NCBI RefSeq assembly: GCF_017094465.1
Contig: NZ_CP064791.1
Span: 1,674,001-1,738,000 of the forward strand
Length of the DNA: 64,000 bases
Source of the DNA: Halapricum desulfuricans
GTDB lineage: Archaea > Halobacteriota > Halobacteria > Halobacteriales > Haloarculaceae
Direction of reading: 5' to 3'
Made by a program: the position numbers and the translations under genes. Below the pieces are notes generated by a model. That model ran no database searches. It saw only the letters and a program-made list of their open reading frames with translations, and was not told the origin of the DNA. The stretch's first letter is position 1, and each line of letters starts with the position of its first letter. Positions 33,132 to 41,964 of this stretch are shown here, one piece after another.

Positions 33132-33659
33132 ATGCTCGTCGCACTCGGGGACACACACGGGACTCGATCACACAGACTCGAAGGCCGGACACGGAACGCG
33201 GTTCGAGAGGCCGAATACGTCTGTCATACCGGCGATTTCACGACCGAGCGTGTCTACGAGGCGATCGCCGAAGCGGCCGGTAGCGAACGGGACGGCGCGC
33301 CACTATCGGCAGTCACGGGCAACAGCGACGACCCGGATCTCGCGGATCAGCTCCCGGATACCGTCACTGTCGAGTACGCCGACCGGACGATCGTCGTCGT
33401 CCACGGCCACGAACACGATCGCACGGCGCTCTCGTTGCTGGCACGCCAGGAGGACGCCGATATCGTGCTCGTCGGACACACACATCGACCGGGCATCGAG
33501 GAAACACCACACTGTCTGCTAGTCAATCCGGGTAGCCACGCCGACCCGCGGGGGAACCGACCGGCGCACGGCGAGATAACACAACAGGGCCAGGGGGTAC
33601 GAATCGAGATCCGGACGCCGGACGGCTCCCTGATAGCCGATCGGACGCTCTCGGACTGA
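33132..33659 (+). CDS. YfcE/MJ0936-type metallophosphodiesterase
   Basis: 175 residues. All metal motifs of the calcineurin-like family are seen: GDTHGT, HTGDFTT, TGNSDD, VVHGHEHD and LVGHTHRPG. The MJ0936 group hydrolyses phosphodiesters, usually with Mn or Ni; the natural substrate is unknown. ATG 33132 is 106 bp after dsrE. Confidence 0.93.
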   Translation: MLVALGDTHGTRSHRLEGRTRNAVREAEYVCHTGDFTTERVYEAIAEAAGSERDGAPLSAVTGNSDDPDLADQLPDTVTVEYADRTIVVVHGHEHDRTALSLLARQEDADIVLVGHTHRPGIEETPHCLLVNPGSHADPRGNRPAHGEITQQGQGVRIEIRTPDGSLIADRTLSD

Positions 33660-33806
33660 GCGGCGGCAATCGCGTCTGGAGGGCCGAAGCGGATCGGCGG
33701 GCACGGGGTGGCGGCTGTAACCCGACCGCTCGTACTCGTCTTCGCGGGACGGACCAACCGTCACCATCGCTGTGTATTGGCGGGACGGTAAAGGTGCTAC
33801 CGGAGG

Positions 33807-33824
33807 CTCAAATGACGGTTTGAG
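33807..33824. terminator. Hairpin CTCAAA-N6-TTTGAG downstream of the membrane HTH gene
   Basis: 6-bp arms at 33807-33812 and 33819-33824, 22 bp after the stop at 33846 on the minus strand. No clear oligo-T follows, so its role as terminator is uncertain. The rest of 33660-33845 shows no gene. Confidence 0.3.
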
Positions 33825-33845
33825 TTACAGTCCGAGGGGGAAGAG

Positions 33846-34778
33846 TCACCGGGCGTACCAGACGAACAGCCACAGCAGCAAGATTGCGAGACCGCCGGCG
33901 AAAAACAGGAGTCCGGGTTCGACGCCGGCTGCGACACCGGCAGTGTCGGAGGCCTGCGCTGTTGTCTCCTGGGCAATGGTCGTTGCTGTCGTGTCGACCC
34001 CCGTGCTCGCCGTATCGGTCATATTCGGGGTCGTCGCGTTCGCAACGTCGAGTACGTATTTCGTCCCGTTGCGGTCGACGAAATATAGGGACCCGCTGTC
34101 GGTCGCGTTCACCAGCGTTTCGTTGGCGACGACATCGGTCACGTTGCCGGTATACGTGTACGTTCCGTTCGCACCGAACGTCACGGCCGACTCATCAATC
34201 GTTTCGGAGGTCACTTCGGCCGTCGTCGGTCCCTCCTCGACGGGAAACATCTCGATCACTCCACCCGACTGCGAACCGGCGGTCCCGCCCGGTGTCGGCG
34301 TCCCAGCGCCGGTCGAAACGCCGTTGGTATCCCCGACCGTTCCACCGTCGCCGTACAGTCGCTGAACAGCGAGGCCCCCGATCCCGAGCAGCCCGACCCC
34401 GCCGAGCAGGCGCGACAGGGCCGCCTTGAGCCCCGTCGTCCCGTCCTCGTCACCGGCGAAGATGACCAGTGGCTTGTCAGCAGGGGCGTAGACGTCCATC
34501 TCCCGACCCTTCGCGGAGTAGGCCGTATCGACGACCGAAACCGCACCGGCCGACTGGAGCTTTTCGAGGTGGTACTGCGCGTTCTGCAGCGACGTATCTA
34601 CCCGATCGGCCAGCTCCGAGGGGGGCGCGGGTTCCTCGTGCAGTTCGGCCAGCAGTTCTCTGGCCGTCCCGGAAGACAGCGCGGAGATCACATCGTCGGC
34701 GTCGTCACTGTCGACGCCGATCACCCGTGGCTCGGCGTCAGCGGACGACGTATCCGGCCTGGAGGGCAGCAGCGACAT
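33846..34778 (-). CDS. Membrane-anchored helix-turn-helix protein
   Basis: 310 residues. Residues about 20-110 are an ArsR-like winged helix (ISALSSGTARELLAELHEEPAPPSELADRVDTSLQNAQYHLEKLQSAGAV, then YSAKGREMDVYAPADKPLVIFAG). One hydrophobic helix (LLGGVGLLGIGGLAVQRL) is followed by a long Thr/Ser/Gly-rich region, probably outside the cell, and a carboxy-terminal membrane helix ending LLLWLFVWYAR. So DNA binding and envelope sensing may be joined. Start MSLLPSRPD at 34778; another ATG lies two codons upstream. The frame upstream of that is IS-derived. Confidence 0.85.
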   Translation of the reverse strand: MSLLPSRPDTSSADAEPRVIGVDSDDADDVISALSSGTARELLAELHEEPAPPSELADRVDTSLQNAQYHLEKLQSAGAVSVVDTAYSAKGREMDVYAPADKPLVIFAGDEDGTTGLKAALSRLLGGVGLLGIGGLAVQRLYGDGGTVGDTNGVSTGAGTPTPGGTAGSQSGGVIEMFPVEEGPTTAEVTSETIDESAVTFGANGTYTYTGNVTDVVANETLVNATDSGSLYFVDRNGTKYVLDVANATTPNMTDTASTGVDTTATTIAQETTAQASDTAGVAAGVEPGLLFFAGGLAILLLWLFVWYAR

Positions 34779-34845
34779 TATCATTCGATTACACAGCCCG
34801 GTGTATGAATCTTGTCCGTCGTGTCCGAGCAGCCAGCAGATGTTG

Positions 34846-34921
34846 ACATCCTCCCCCGCGTAAACAGAGGGAGAGCGAAGCTCTCCCAGGCAGTCGGGCG
34901 TAGCCCGACGACGCGGAGGAA
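34846..34921 (-). repeat. Solo IS end that folds into a three-way junction
   Basis: Outer stem CCGCGT (34856-34861) / ACGCGG (34911-34916) encloses two perfect hairpins: GGGAGAGC/GCTCTCCC (34869-34876, 34880-34887) and GTCGGGC/GCCCGAC (34893-34899, 34903-34909). On the minus strand the end reads GGGGGAGGATGTCA, nearly the same terminus as the hairpin at 41621-41648. This fits the right end of an IS200/IS605-type element whose body has decayed. Confidence 0.6.
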
Positions 34922-35325
34922 TCCCGACCACGTTTGGGAGTTTCAGGTTTAACGACCCCACCGAACACCCAGTCAGTGCGAATCTGAGCAGGGTGTTCGC
35001 GGTCTAAACCGGGTGGGACTGCTGGGAGTGCCAAGCCCCCGGTACTCCTATCCTCGGTCATGTTCGGACTCCCAGAGTTGTTTTTGCCTCGGGGAGTCCG
35101 GCAGACTTCAACGGACCCGGAGTTACTTTGTGTGATGTGTGCGGGCAGTCCGGCACCGCGCTGGCTCATTATAGGAACCAACCGTTCACCGGACTGGTTC
35201 CGGATACTGTCTCATTGTTTGGGGCGCAGGCCGCCTCCGTAGGACGGGTCGGAATCCGCTCCATTCCGACTGATTCCTACTATATTGTAAGTCGATTTGT
35301 TACTTAAATGTTACTGTGTGAAACT
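34922..35325 (-). pseudogene. Probable decayed IS200/IS605 (tnpB 3' end) sequence
   Basis: About 400 bp with no intact gene. An open minus-strand frame ends in a Gly/Arg-rich segment (for example STGGLALPAVPPGL and WVFGGVVKPETPKR) leading directly into the three-way-junction end. That is where the last codons of a tnpB gene would lie; the catalytic region is absent. The tnpB origin is inference from position and resemblance to haloarchaeal IS ends. The left limit of the remnant is unclear. Confidence 0.35.
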
Positions 35326-35383
35326 CAGAGCAGGAGTTCGAACGGTGGTCTGTTACCCAGAGTGACGGCGCGTATCCACGTCC

Positions 35384-35450
35384 CCAGAAATCTCCGATTT
35401 CTGGTGTGCGAACGAGACGCGTCGCGTCTCGTCAACGGCCCGAAGGCCGT
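35384..35450. repeat. Three consecutive perfect hairpins downstream of sod
   Basis: CCAGAAATC/GATTTCTGG (35384-35392, 35396-35404; 3-base loop), ACGAGACGC/GCGTCTCGT (35412-35420, 35424-35432; 3-base loop) and ACGGCC/GGCCGT (35435-35440, 35445-35450; CGAA loop). They begin 89 bp after the sod stop on the minus strand. Possible roles are a 3' end structure of sod mRNA, a small RNA, or IS debris. Confidence 0.6.
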
Positions 35451-35538
35451 GGTATTGGGCCTGGTCAGCGTATAATACACAGCTATCGGACCCGCGTCGC
35501 TGATCGTCTGCAAAAAAACAGTGGTAGTTCAGTCCGAC

Positions 35539-36150
35539 TTACTCGATGCGACCGACGACCTTCTCGTACTCTTGGGCGACCTTGTCCCAGTCGACGACCT
35601 CGAAGAAGTTGTCGATGAAGTCCCCGCGGTCCGGGCCGTAATCGTAGTAGTAGGAGTGCTCCCAGACGTCCAGCGCTAGGATTGGGTGGGAGCCCCACAG
35701 CGCGCCCTGATCGTGTTTGTCGACGACGAGGTTCCGAAGTTGCTTCGCGACCGGGTCGTATACCAAAAGCGCCCAGCCACCGGCGGCGCCAGCGGCGGCT
35801 TCGAACTCGCCCTTCCAGCCTTCGTAGGAACCGAAGTCCGCCTCGATACGCTCGCGGAGATCACCGTCGGGCTCGCCTCCACCGTTGGGGTCCATGTTCT
35901 CCCAGAACAGCGTGTGCAGGTAGTGTCCGCTACCGTTGTGGGTCACGTTCCGGATGGCGGCTCCCGAGGAGCCGAACTCGCCGGCCTCGCGGTTCTCCGC
36001 GAGGGTCTTCTCGGCGCTGTCGAGACCGTTGACGTACCCCTGATGGTGGGTGTCGTGGTGCCATTCGAGCACCTGCTCGGAGATGTGCGGTTCGAGGGCG
36101 TCGTAGTCGTACGGGAGTGGCGGCAGTTCGGGTTCCGAATATTCGCTCAT
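35539..36150 (-). CDS. sod: Superoxide dismutase (Mn/Fe type)
   Basis: 203 residues; converts superoxide to oxygen and peroxide. Metal ligands are visible: His in EQVLEWHHDTHHQGYVNGL, His in NGSGHYLHTLFWENM, and Asp and His in LALDVWEHSYYYDYG. The length and the opening PELPPLPYDYDALEPHIS are typical of haloarchaeal SOD, mostly Mn-dependent. A TTAAAC box (36187-36192) is upstream, and a GTAAC half-site at 36210-36214. Confidence 0.97.
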   Translation of the reverse strand: MSEYSEPELPPLPYDYDALEPHISEQVLEWHHDTHHQGYVNGLDSAEKTLAENREAGEFGSSGAAIRNVTHNGSGHYLHTLFWENMDPNGGGEPDGDLRERIEADFGSYEGWKGEFEAAAGAAGGWALLVYDPVAKQLRNLVVDKHDQGALWGSHPILALDVWEHSYYYDYGPDRGDFIDNFFEVVDWDKVAQEYEKVVGRIE

Positions 36151-36298
36151 TGAAATTCCTCCATGATACTAGTCGGTCGGTGACCTGTTAAACCTTGAGG
36201 AAACATTCGGTAACACCCCACAATATTTGGCCCCAGACGGGGACCATACGGCATCGCTGACCGCCACGTCTTTTCACGACCACCGCGATGTGACAGAT

Positions 36299-37054
36299 AT
36301 GAAGGTGACGTTTCTCGGGACGGGGAGTGCGATGCCAACCGGTGATCGCTTCCAGACCGGGTTGCTCGTCGAGTCCGGGTCGGATCAACTGTTGGTCGAC
36401 TGTGGAAGCGGCGTCCTGCACGCCCTCCAGCGGACAGACGTTGGATACGAGGGTGTCGATACTGTCCTGTTGACACACCATCATCTGGACCACGTCTCGG
36501 ACCTGCTGGCGCTGTTGAAAGCGCGCTGGCTCGCCGGGGCCGACTCGCTGGCGGTCGCTGGCCCGCCGGGCACCTCGACGCTCGTCGACGATCTACTCGA
36601 CGTTCACGACTACCTCGACGGCCGGATCGACCTCGCGGTGAGGGATCTGACCGGGGAACCGTTCTCGCTGGCCGGATTCGACGCGCGAGCGACCGAAACC
36701 AGACACTCCAAGCAGTGTTTCGCCTATCGACTCACCCATCCGGCGACGGACGCGACCTTCGTCTTCAGCGGCGACAGCACAGCGACGCGGGAGCTGCTCG
36801 CGTTCGCCGAGGGAGCCGACGTGCTCGCCCACGACTGTTCGTACCCCGACAGCGTCGAGACCGACACACACGCGACGCCGAGACAGCTCGGCCAGGCGCT
36901 GGCGGCTACGGGTGCGACGTTCGATCGGCTCTATCTCACGCACCTCTACCCACACACGGACGGGCGCCATGAGGAGATGCTCGATTCGATCGGCGAGTAC
37001 TACGACGGCGACGTGCGATTCGCCGCCGATGGGCTGACGATCGATCTGGGGTGA
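36299..37054 (+). CDS. Metallo-beta-lactamase-fold hydrolase (RNase Z/arylsulfatase-like)
   Basis: 251 residues. Zinc motif THHHLDHVSD, upstream MKVTFLGTGSAMPTGDRFQT with the GTGS loop, later VFSGDSTATRELLAFAEGADVLAHDCSY and the final His in LYLTHLYPHTDG. This order is that of the RNase Z group, but haloarchaeal genomes usually have a separate tRNA processing enzyme, and the protein is shorter; a hydrolase of unknown substrate is the cautious call. ATG 36299. Confidence 0.85.
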   Translation: MKVTFLGTGSAMPTGDRFQTGLLVESGSDQLLVDCGSGVLHALQRTDVGYEGVDTVLLTHHHLDHVSDLLALLKARWLAGADSLAVAGPPGTSTLVDDLLDVHDYLDGRIDLAVRDLTGEPFSLAGFDARATETRHSKQCFAYRLTHPATDATFVFSGDSTATRELLAFAEGADVLAHDCSYPDSVETDTHATPRQLGQALAATGATFDRLYLTHLYPHTDGRHEEMLDSIGEYYDGDVRFAADGLTIDLG

Positions 37055-37064
37055 GTCGCCGGGA

Positions 37065-38219
37065 TCAGACCCGCGGGAGCGTTACTTTGAACTCAGCGCC
37101 GCCGGACTCGCTGTCGGTCGCCGAAACGGAGCCACCGTACGATTCCGTCAGTGCGCGCACGAATCCCAATCCCAGTCCCGTCCCGCCGCTGTCCGGTCCT
37201 TTTTGCCCCATCTCGAACAGTTCGTCGCGAATCTCGTCCGGGATCCCGCTACCGTCGTCAGCCATACCGACGGTGACGGTAGAAGGGGTTTCCTCGACGT
37301 ACATCGTGACCGTGACGTCGCCATCGTTGTGGACGGCCGCGTTCGACAGAATGTTCTGGAAGACCGAATCGAGCAAGTCCCCGCCGTAGACGCGATAGTC
37401 GAATGCGGACGGTTCGAACTCGATCGTCAGTGATTCGTACTGCGACCGGATAGTGTCGAGGACGGATCCGAGGACGACCCCGAGCGCGCGCGGTTCGGGT
37501 TCCTCTTCGGCCTCGAGCGTCGAGACGAGGTCGCCGACGCGCTGAATCAGGTCACTCGAACTCTCGGCCGCGCGGTGGATCTTCTCCGCGTAGCGCTCGT
37601 GTTCGCCGTCGAGTTCGTCCGCGAGGATATCAGCGAACCCGGAGATGACCTGGAGGTCGTTCCCGAGGTCGTGGCGTAACAACCGATCGTACAGTTCGAT
37701 CATCTCCTTGCGCTTTTCCAGATCCGTCCGTGCCCGTTCGAGTTCCTGGTGCGACCGGATGTTACTGATCGCGGTCGCGGCGTGTGACGCCAGGATCTCG
37801 AGCGGTGTGGCGTACCTGTCGCCCATGTTCTCGTTACTAGTGGTTCTGACGACGAGGACGACGACCACGTCGTCGACGATCGTCGCAGGAACCGCCAGTG
37901 CCGTCCGTACGCCAGAATCGTCGCTTACGCGTGCCCCGTCCCCCGTCTCCACCGTCGTCTCACCGGTCTCGACAGTCGTGCGCGCGACGGCGCTGGGTCG
38001 GTCCCCAACCGAGAGCGACGGATCCGTACTCTCGATGATCTCCGGTTCGCCCGCCCGGACCTCGAGAAACGTCGTCGACGTGAAATCGAACAGCAGCGAC
38101 ACCGCCTCGAGCGTGAGCGAAACGACTTCGTCGACGGTCTCACAGCTGTTGAGCGCCTGACCGTAGTTGTTGAGGTCGGCAACCTGCCGGGCGAAGTCCG
38201 GCTGTTCTTCGAATGACAT
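37065..38219 (-). CDS. GAF-domain histidine kinase
   Basis: 384 residues, cytosolic. Residues about 15-165 form a GAF domain (EVVSLTLEAVSLLFDFTSTTFLE...GVRTALAVPATIVDDVVVVL). The phosphoacceptor helix has YDRLLRHDLGNDLQVISGFADILA (His in the H box), and the ATPase domain has the N box QNILSNAAVHND, G1 ADDGSGIPDEI and G2 GGTGLGLGFVRALTESYGG. There is no membrane segment and no adjacent response regulator gene. The ligand of GAF is unknown. Confidence 0.93.
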   Translation of the reverse strand: MSFEEQPDFARQVADLNNYGQALNSCETVDEVVSLTLEAVSLLFDFTSTTFLEVRAGEPEIIESTDPSLSVGDRPSAVARTTVETGETTVETGDGARVSDDSGVRTALAVPATIVDDVVVVLVVRTTSNENMGDRYATPLEILASHAATAISNIRSHQELERARTDLEKRKEMIELYDRLLRHDLGNDLQVISGFADILADELDGEHERYAEKIHRAAESSSDLIQRVGDLVSTLEAEEEPEPRALGVVLGSVLDTIRSQYESLTIEFEPSAFDYRVYGGDLLDSVFQNILSNAAVHNDGDVTVTMYVEETPSTVTVGMADDGSGIPDEIRDELFEMGQKGPDSGGTGLGLGFVRALTESYGGSVSATDSESGGAEFKVTLPRV

Positions 38220-38295
38220 TTTCCGGGACAGACCCTAATTATCCTGGTATTACTGCATGAAGACAAAACCGTTTCGGTCAGCCCCGATATCGCAC

Positions 38296-39363
38296 TCACG
38301 AGATCCGGTAACGCAAGAGCGCGGCGATCCCGCCGAGATTTGCCAGCTGCTGACCGGGGTCGAACTCACCGGAGAAGACCGTCACGTCACCGCCTTTCTG
38401 TTCGGTCGTCTCGATGATCCGATCGACGTCGATCCCCCACTCGCCCTCGCCGGATCGTTCGGAACGGAGTCGATTATCGAGGACGAGCAGGTGCTCGATC
38501 GCGCCGAAGTCAGCCGCCTCGGCGACCTGATCGGGTCCGTAGGCGACCTCCTCGCCGGTCGCGATCCGCTCAGTCAACTCGTCGATCAGTTCGGCCTCGG
38601 CCGCGATACGGGTCTGCTGCTGGATGTCCTCGACCGCGCCGCGCTTGAGGACCTCGTGGACGCCCCGATCACCGACGGCGCTGGTATCGACAGTCGTGAT
38701 CGATTCGGCCAGTTCCGGGGCAGCGTCCTCGATGTGCTCCAGGGCGTCCTGTTTCGTGAATCCAGGGCCGGCGAGGACGATCGCGTCCACGTCGAGACGG
38801 CTCAGAACGTCGGCCAACTCCTCGAACAGTTCCGCACGCGAGCGGGCGTACTCGCCTTTCCCGGTCGGCCCGGCAATGCTGGCGCGCTCTTCGGTCCCGT
38901 ACTGGGCGATCGTATGCACGTACGCCTGTCCCTCCTCGACGGTCGCGACGGCGACGTCGGGGCTGTCCGCCGCCTCCTCGGCCGCTTCGAGTCGTTCGAG
39001 CTGATCGGAGCTCCAGACCTTCTCGATCTCGAGTTCGGTGTGTTCCTCGACGTTGATCGTGTGATGTAACCCGAGCTGGTCCTCCCGCGAGCAGTCGGCG
39101 ATGACGCCCGAGATGCGCAGTCGGTTGGCGAACTTCGCGAACTCGACGTCTTCGACGTCCAGTTTCACCCAGAGGTGCTCGCGTTCGCCCCCGGTGTCCC
39201 GGAGTTCCTCGTCGTCGCGCTGGATGCGTCGGGTCGTATCCCCGGCGACCTGATCGCCCGGATCGATCACGTACGAGAGGTGCCACAGGTCGTCGAGGCT
39301 CTCCGGGACGACAGTGATCCGCTCGCCCCCGCCCTCGACGCGCTGGCGCTCTGCGATTCGCAT
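38296..39363 (-). CDS. pelA: mRNA surveillance protein pelota
   Basis: 355 residues. Archaeal Pelota binds stalled ribosomes with aRF/ABCE1 to release them. Features are the Sm-like first domain ([33 protein letters not shown]), the middle domain ([20 protein letters not shown] and [25 protein letters not shown]) and the eRF1-like last domain ([12 protein letters not shown]...[12 protein letters not shown]). It lacks the GGQ release loop, as pelota does. Start MRIAERQ at 39363. Confidence 0.95.
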   Translation of the reverse strand: MRIAERQRVEGGGERITVVPESLDDLWHLSYVIDPGDQVAGDTTRRIQRDDEELRDTGGEREHLWVKLDVEDVEFAKFANRLRISGVIADCSREDQLGLHHTINVEEHTELEIEKVWSSDQLERLEAAEEAADSPDVAVATVEEGQAYVHTIAQYGTEERASIAGPTGKGEYARSRAELFEELADVLSRLDVDAIVLAGPGFTKQDALEHIEDAAPELAESITTVDTSAVGDRGVHEVLKRGAVEDIQQQTRIAAEAELIDELTERIATGEEVAYGPDQVAEAADFGAIEHLLVLDNRLRSERSGEGEWGIDVDRIIETTEQKGGDVTVFSGEFDPGQQLANLGGIAALLRYRIS

Positions 39364-39412
39364 ATTGTTTGCTCCGGTTGGCGTCGGTAAGTGCCTGCTG
39401 ATCGCACGGCCG

Positions 39413-40153
39413 TCACTGCTCGCGATGGACGAGCGTGCCCGGACGGTCCCCGGAGAGAAACGCCCCCAGCTCCGCCGGTCCGAACACCGACGCGGGCGTC
39501 CCCAGTTCGAGCAAGGCCCGAACCTTGCCTGCCATGCCACCAGTCACGTCGGTCGCCTCGCTGTCGCCCAGCGCCGACGCCACCGTCTCGAAGTCGCTGA
39601 TCCGATCGATCACCCTGCCATCGTCGTCGAGGACGCCTGGAACGGTCGAACAGACCCCGACCCGGTTGGCGTCCAACTGTCGGGCGAGTCGCGTGACGAT
39701 CTCGTCGCCGCTGAGGATCGTCGCGCCCGCCCCCGCCTGGGCGACGACGTCACCGTGGGTGACCGGCACGAACCCCTCCCCGAGCATCGTCGCGATCGGC
39801 TCGCCCGGAAACGTCGTCGTCCCGTCGTCGTCCCGGGACGCGACCGAAAGGGGACGGACCGGCAGTGCTGACACACCCCGATCCTGCAGCGCCTCGACGA
39901 CGGCACTGTTCAACTCACCCATCGCGTCGTGGATCTCCCGGACGCCCGTCGCGTCGTGGGTCCCCTCCGTGTCGGAGACGGCGTGAGCAGCGGCGTGCGG
40001 GTGACCGAAGCTCCCGCCGCCGTGAACCACGATCAGTTCGTCGTCCGCATCGGCGACCGCGTCGGCCGCGTCCGCGAGCGCTTCTCTGTCGACGGTTTCG
40101 GGCTCGTCTTTCGCCGTGACGACGCTCCCGCCGAGCTTGAGAACCGTCGTCAC
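39413..40153 (-). CDS. Isopentenyl phosphate kinase
   Basis: 246 residues of the amino-acid-kinase fold. It makes isopentenyl diphosphate from isopentenyl phosphate in the archaeal mevalonate pathway. Motifs: [14 protein letters not shown] (phosphate loop with Lys), [13 protein letters not shown] with the catalytic His, and [12 protein letters not shown]. The start is a GTG whose last three bases overlap the mevalonate kinase stop (GTGA at 40150-40153). Same pathway as its neighbour, so the pair is one functional unit. Confidence 0.95.
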   Translation of the reverse strand: MTTVLKLGGSVVTAKDEPETVDREALADAADAVADADDELIVVHGGGSFGHPHAAAHAVSDTEGTHDATGVREIHDAMGELNSAVVEALQDRGVSALPVRPLSVASRDDDGTTTFPGEPIATMLGEGFVPVTHGDVVAQAGAGATILSGDEIVTRLARQLDANRVGVCSTVPGVLDDDGRVIDRISDFETVASALGDSEATDVTGGMAGKVRALLELGTPASVFGPAELGAFLSGDRPGTLVHREQ

Positions 40154-41139
40154 GCTTCCACCCGGACCCCGTCGGTGTCCAGTTCCGCCCGGAAGACCGA
40201 CTCACAGCCCCGTGTGTACCGCAGGGCCGTCTCGGCCCCGTCGCCCGGATCGAGCGCGACGATGCAGCCGCCACCGCCGGCGCCGGTCAGCTTCGCGCCC
40301 AGCGCACCGCCCTCGCGGGCCGCCCAGACCATCGAATCGAGCGACCGCGAGGAGACCCCCAGCGCGGACAGCAGCCCGTGATTGAAATCCATCAACTCGC
40401 CCAGTTCCTCGAGGTCACCGTCGTGGAGCGTCTGCTCGCCCTCGCGGACGATATCACCGATCGCCGAAACCGTATCGGCGGCGAAATTGTATTCCTCCCG
40501 GCGCTGTCGGACGCCGGCGACCAGCGCGCCCGTATCGCCGGAACCCCCGTCGTAGCCGATCACGAACGGGAGATTGGGAATATTCGAAATGCGCCGACAG
40601 TCCTCGCCCTCGACCCGGACCGCACCGCCCATCGCCGAACAGAACGTGTCCGCGCGGGACGCCTGTCCGTCCTGGACCTCGTATTCGACACGATACGCCC
40701 GATCGGCGATCTCGGCGGCGTCGAGTTCGACGCCCAGTTCGCGCGTCGCAGCGTCGATGGCCGCGGTCACGACCGCCGCCGACGAGCCCAGGCCCGCCCC
40801 GAGCGGGATCGAACTCTCGATCGTCACGTCGAAGCCCGCGTCGGGTGTGTCAGCGGCGTCGCGTGCCTGCTCGATCGCGCCGTTGATATATCCCATTCCC
40901 TCTTCGAGCAGGGGTTCGGCGACGTCGACATCCGGCGTTCCGGCCGCGTCACCGTCGTATTCGACAGTGAACCCGTCGAGTGTCAGGTCCGTCGCGTTGA
41001 CCCGAAGTTTGTCGTCGTCGCGGCGTTCGGCGGTGACCCGCGCACGACGTTCGATGGCACACGGGACCGCGGGTTCGCCGTACACGACCGCGTGTTCCCC
41101 GAACAGATACACTTTCCCGGGGGCGCTTGCAGTGACCAT
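40150..41139 (-). CDS. mvk: Mevalonate kinase
   Basis: 329-residue GHMP kinase: ATP plus mevalonate to 5-phosphomevalonate. Motif 1 SAPGKVYLFGEHAVVYGEPA, motif 2 SIPLGAGLGSSAAVVTAAIDAA with the P-loop, motif 3 GALGAKLTGAGGGGCIVAL. The ATG at 41139 is the only start that gives motif 1 at the amino terminus. Upstream, a 107-residue membrane protein follows in the same direction. Confidence 0.96.
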   Translation of the reverse strand: MVTASAPGKVYLFGEHAVVYGEPAVPCAIERRARVTAERRDDDKLRVNATDLTLDGFTVEYDGDAAGTPDVDVAEPLLEEGMGYINGAIEQARDAADTPDAGFDVTIESSIPLGAGLGSSAAVVTAAIDAATRELGVELDAAEIADRAYRVEYEVQDGQASRADTFCSAMGGAVRVEGEDCRRISNIPNLPFVIGYDGGSGDTGALVAGVRQRREEYNFAADTVSAIGDIVREGEQTLHDGDLEELGELMDFNHGLLSALGVSSRSLDSMVWAAREGGALGAKLTGAGGGGCIVALDPGDGAETALRYTRGCESVFRAELDTDGVRVEA

Positions 41140-41212
41140 ATCCCTCGTTGCAGGCCGGGGTACAAAGTGTGTTTCCAACGAATGTGCCGACGGGGCAATC
41201 GACGAGCGCCGA

Positions 41213-41536
41213 TCACGTCGCGTATCGGTCCGGCAGCTCAATCTCCTCGGGAGCCGGCATCCAGAAGTAATCGAACGTCACGCCGAGCGTCAGCGGCAGG
41301 AAAACGATCCCGATGACGACCATCGCCGGGGAACCGAGATCAGGCCCGAGACCGAACGCCCCGCCGAGCACGAGCGTCAGTGCCAGCAACACGACCGGAC
41401 CGATGAGCGCCGTATACACCAGACTCCCCCAGGACGTCGCGAGTCGAACCCTGAAGAATCGAGTCAGCAGTGCCCCGACGGCACTATTTGTGAGGAGAAT
41501 GACCGCGAGTCCGATCGCGTCCGCGACGCTGACCAT
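41213..41536 (-). CDS. Small membrane protein, about three helices
   Basis: 107 residues, hydrophobic: likely membrane helices at about 5-22, 40-60 and 70-92, and an acidic carboxy tail (PAPEEIELPDRYAT). I do not recognise a family. It lies just upstream of mvk on the same strand with a 73-bp gap, so co-transcription is possible. Confidence 0.8.
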   Translation of the reverse strand: MVSVADAIGLAVILLTNSAVGALLTRFFRVRLATSWGSLVYTALIGPVVLLALTLVLGGAFGLGPDLGSPAMVVIGIVFLPLTLGVTFDYFWMPAPEEIELPDRYAT

Positions 41537-41620
41537 ACTGACGGTATCGACTCGATGCTCTTTGCCGTATCGCTTGCGGCAACCTCCGAGACGCGAACGA
41601 CGAGTAGCGACTATTCCAAA

Positions 41621-41648
41621 CCCCGTCGTTCACGACGGGGGGATGTCA
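41621..41648 (+). repeat. Solo IS-type terminal hairpin with GGATGTCA end
   Basis: Perfect 9-bp arms CCCCGTCGT (41621-41629) and ACGACGGGG (41632-41640), then GGATGTCA at 41641-41648. The end is close to that at 34846-34857 (complement). It overlaps the stop codon of the RAM-domain gene on the other strand, so it may also act as that gene's 3' structure. Confidence 0.5.
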
Positions 41649-41876
41649 TTCGAGGCAGATGTACGTCCGCGTGTCGGTGATCCCTTCGAGAGCGCCGATA
41701 TCGCTGGCGACTGACTCCATCACGTCGTAGATCTCCGCCTCGACCGCCTCCGCGATGATGTCGTACTGGCCGGCGACGATATGCGCCTCCTCGACGCCGT
41801 CGGTCGCTCTGACCGACGCCAGAAGGTCCTCCGACTTGCCCGCCGCGGTCTTGATCGTGACGTACGCCCGCACCAT
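41646..41876 (-). CDS. Stand-alone RAM (Lrp/AsnC ligand-binding) domain protein
   Basis: 76 residues: MVRAYVTIKTAAGKSEDLLA...EEAHIVAGQYDIIAEAVEAE...GALEGITDTRTYICLE is the complete alpha-beta ligand-binding domain of Lrp/AsnC without a DNA-binding helix-turn-helix. Such proteins bind amino acids or effectors and oligomerise. It is divergent from a TrkA gene, on whose other side lies a second such protein. Confidence 0.9.
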   Translation of the reverse strand: MVRAYVTIKTAAGKSEDLLASVRATDGVEEAHIVAGQYDIIAEAVEAEIYDVMESVASDIGALEGITDTRTYICLE

Positions 41877-41964
41877 TATGTGGAGTGGTACAACACCACA
41901 CGGTAAGTACGTTGTGCCTGCCGCGGCACATACCTTTATGACTGCGGTCGGTATACCTTCCTGT

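Noticed and set aside
34784-34961. Amino-terminal extension of the membrane HTH protein
   Set aside because: The extra codons read through the three-way-junction IS end (GIPPRRRATPDCLG...), not a real protein part.
36299-37054. Assignment as tRNA 3' processing RNase Z
   Set aside because: Motifs fit only the broad MBL group; the specific exosite is not visible.
38296-39363. Pelota gene as peptide release factor aRF1
   Set aside because: No GGQ motif and the first domain is Sm-like; so pelota.
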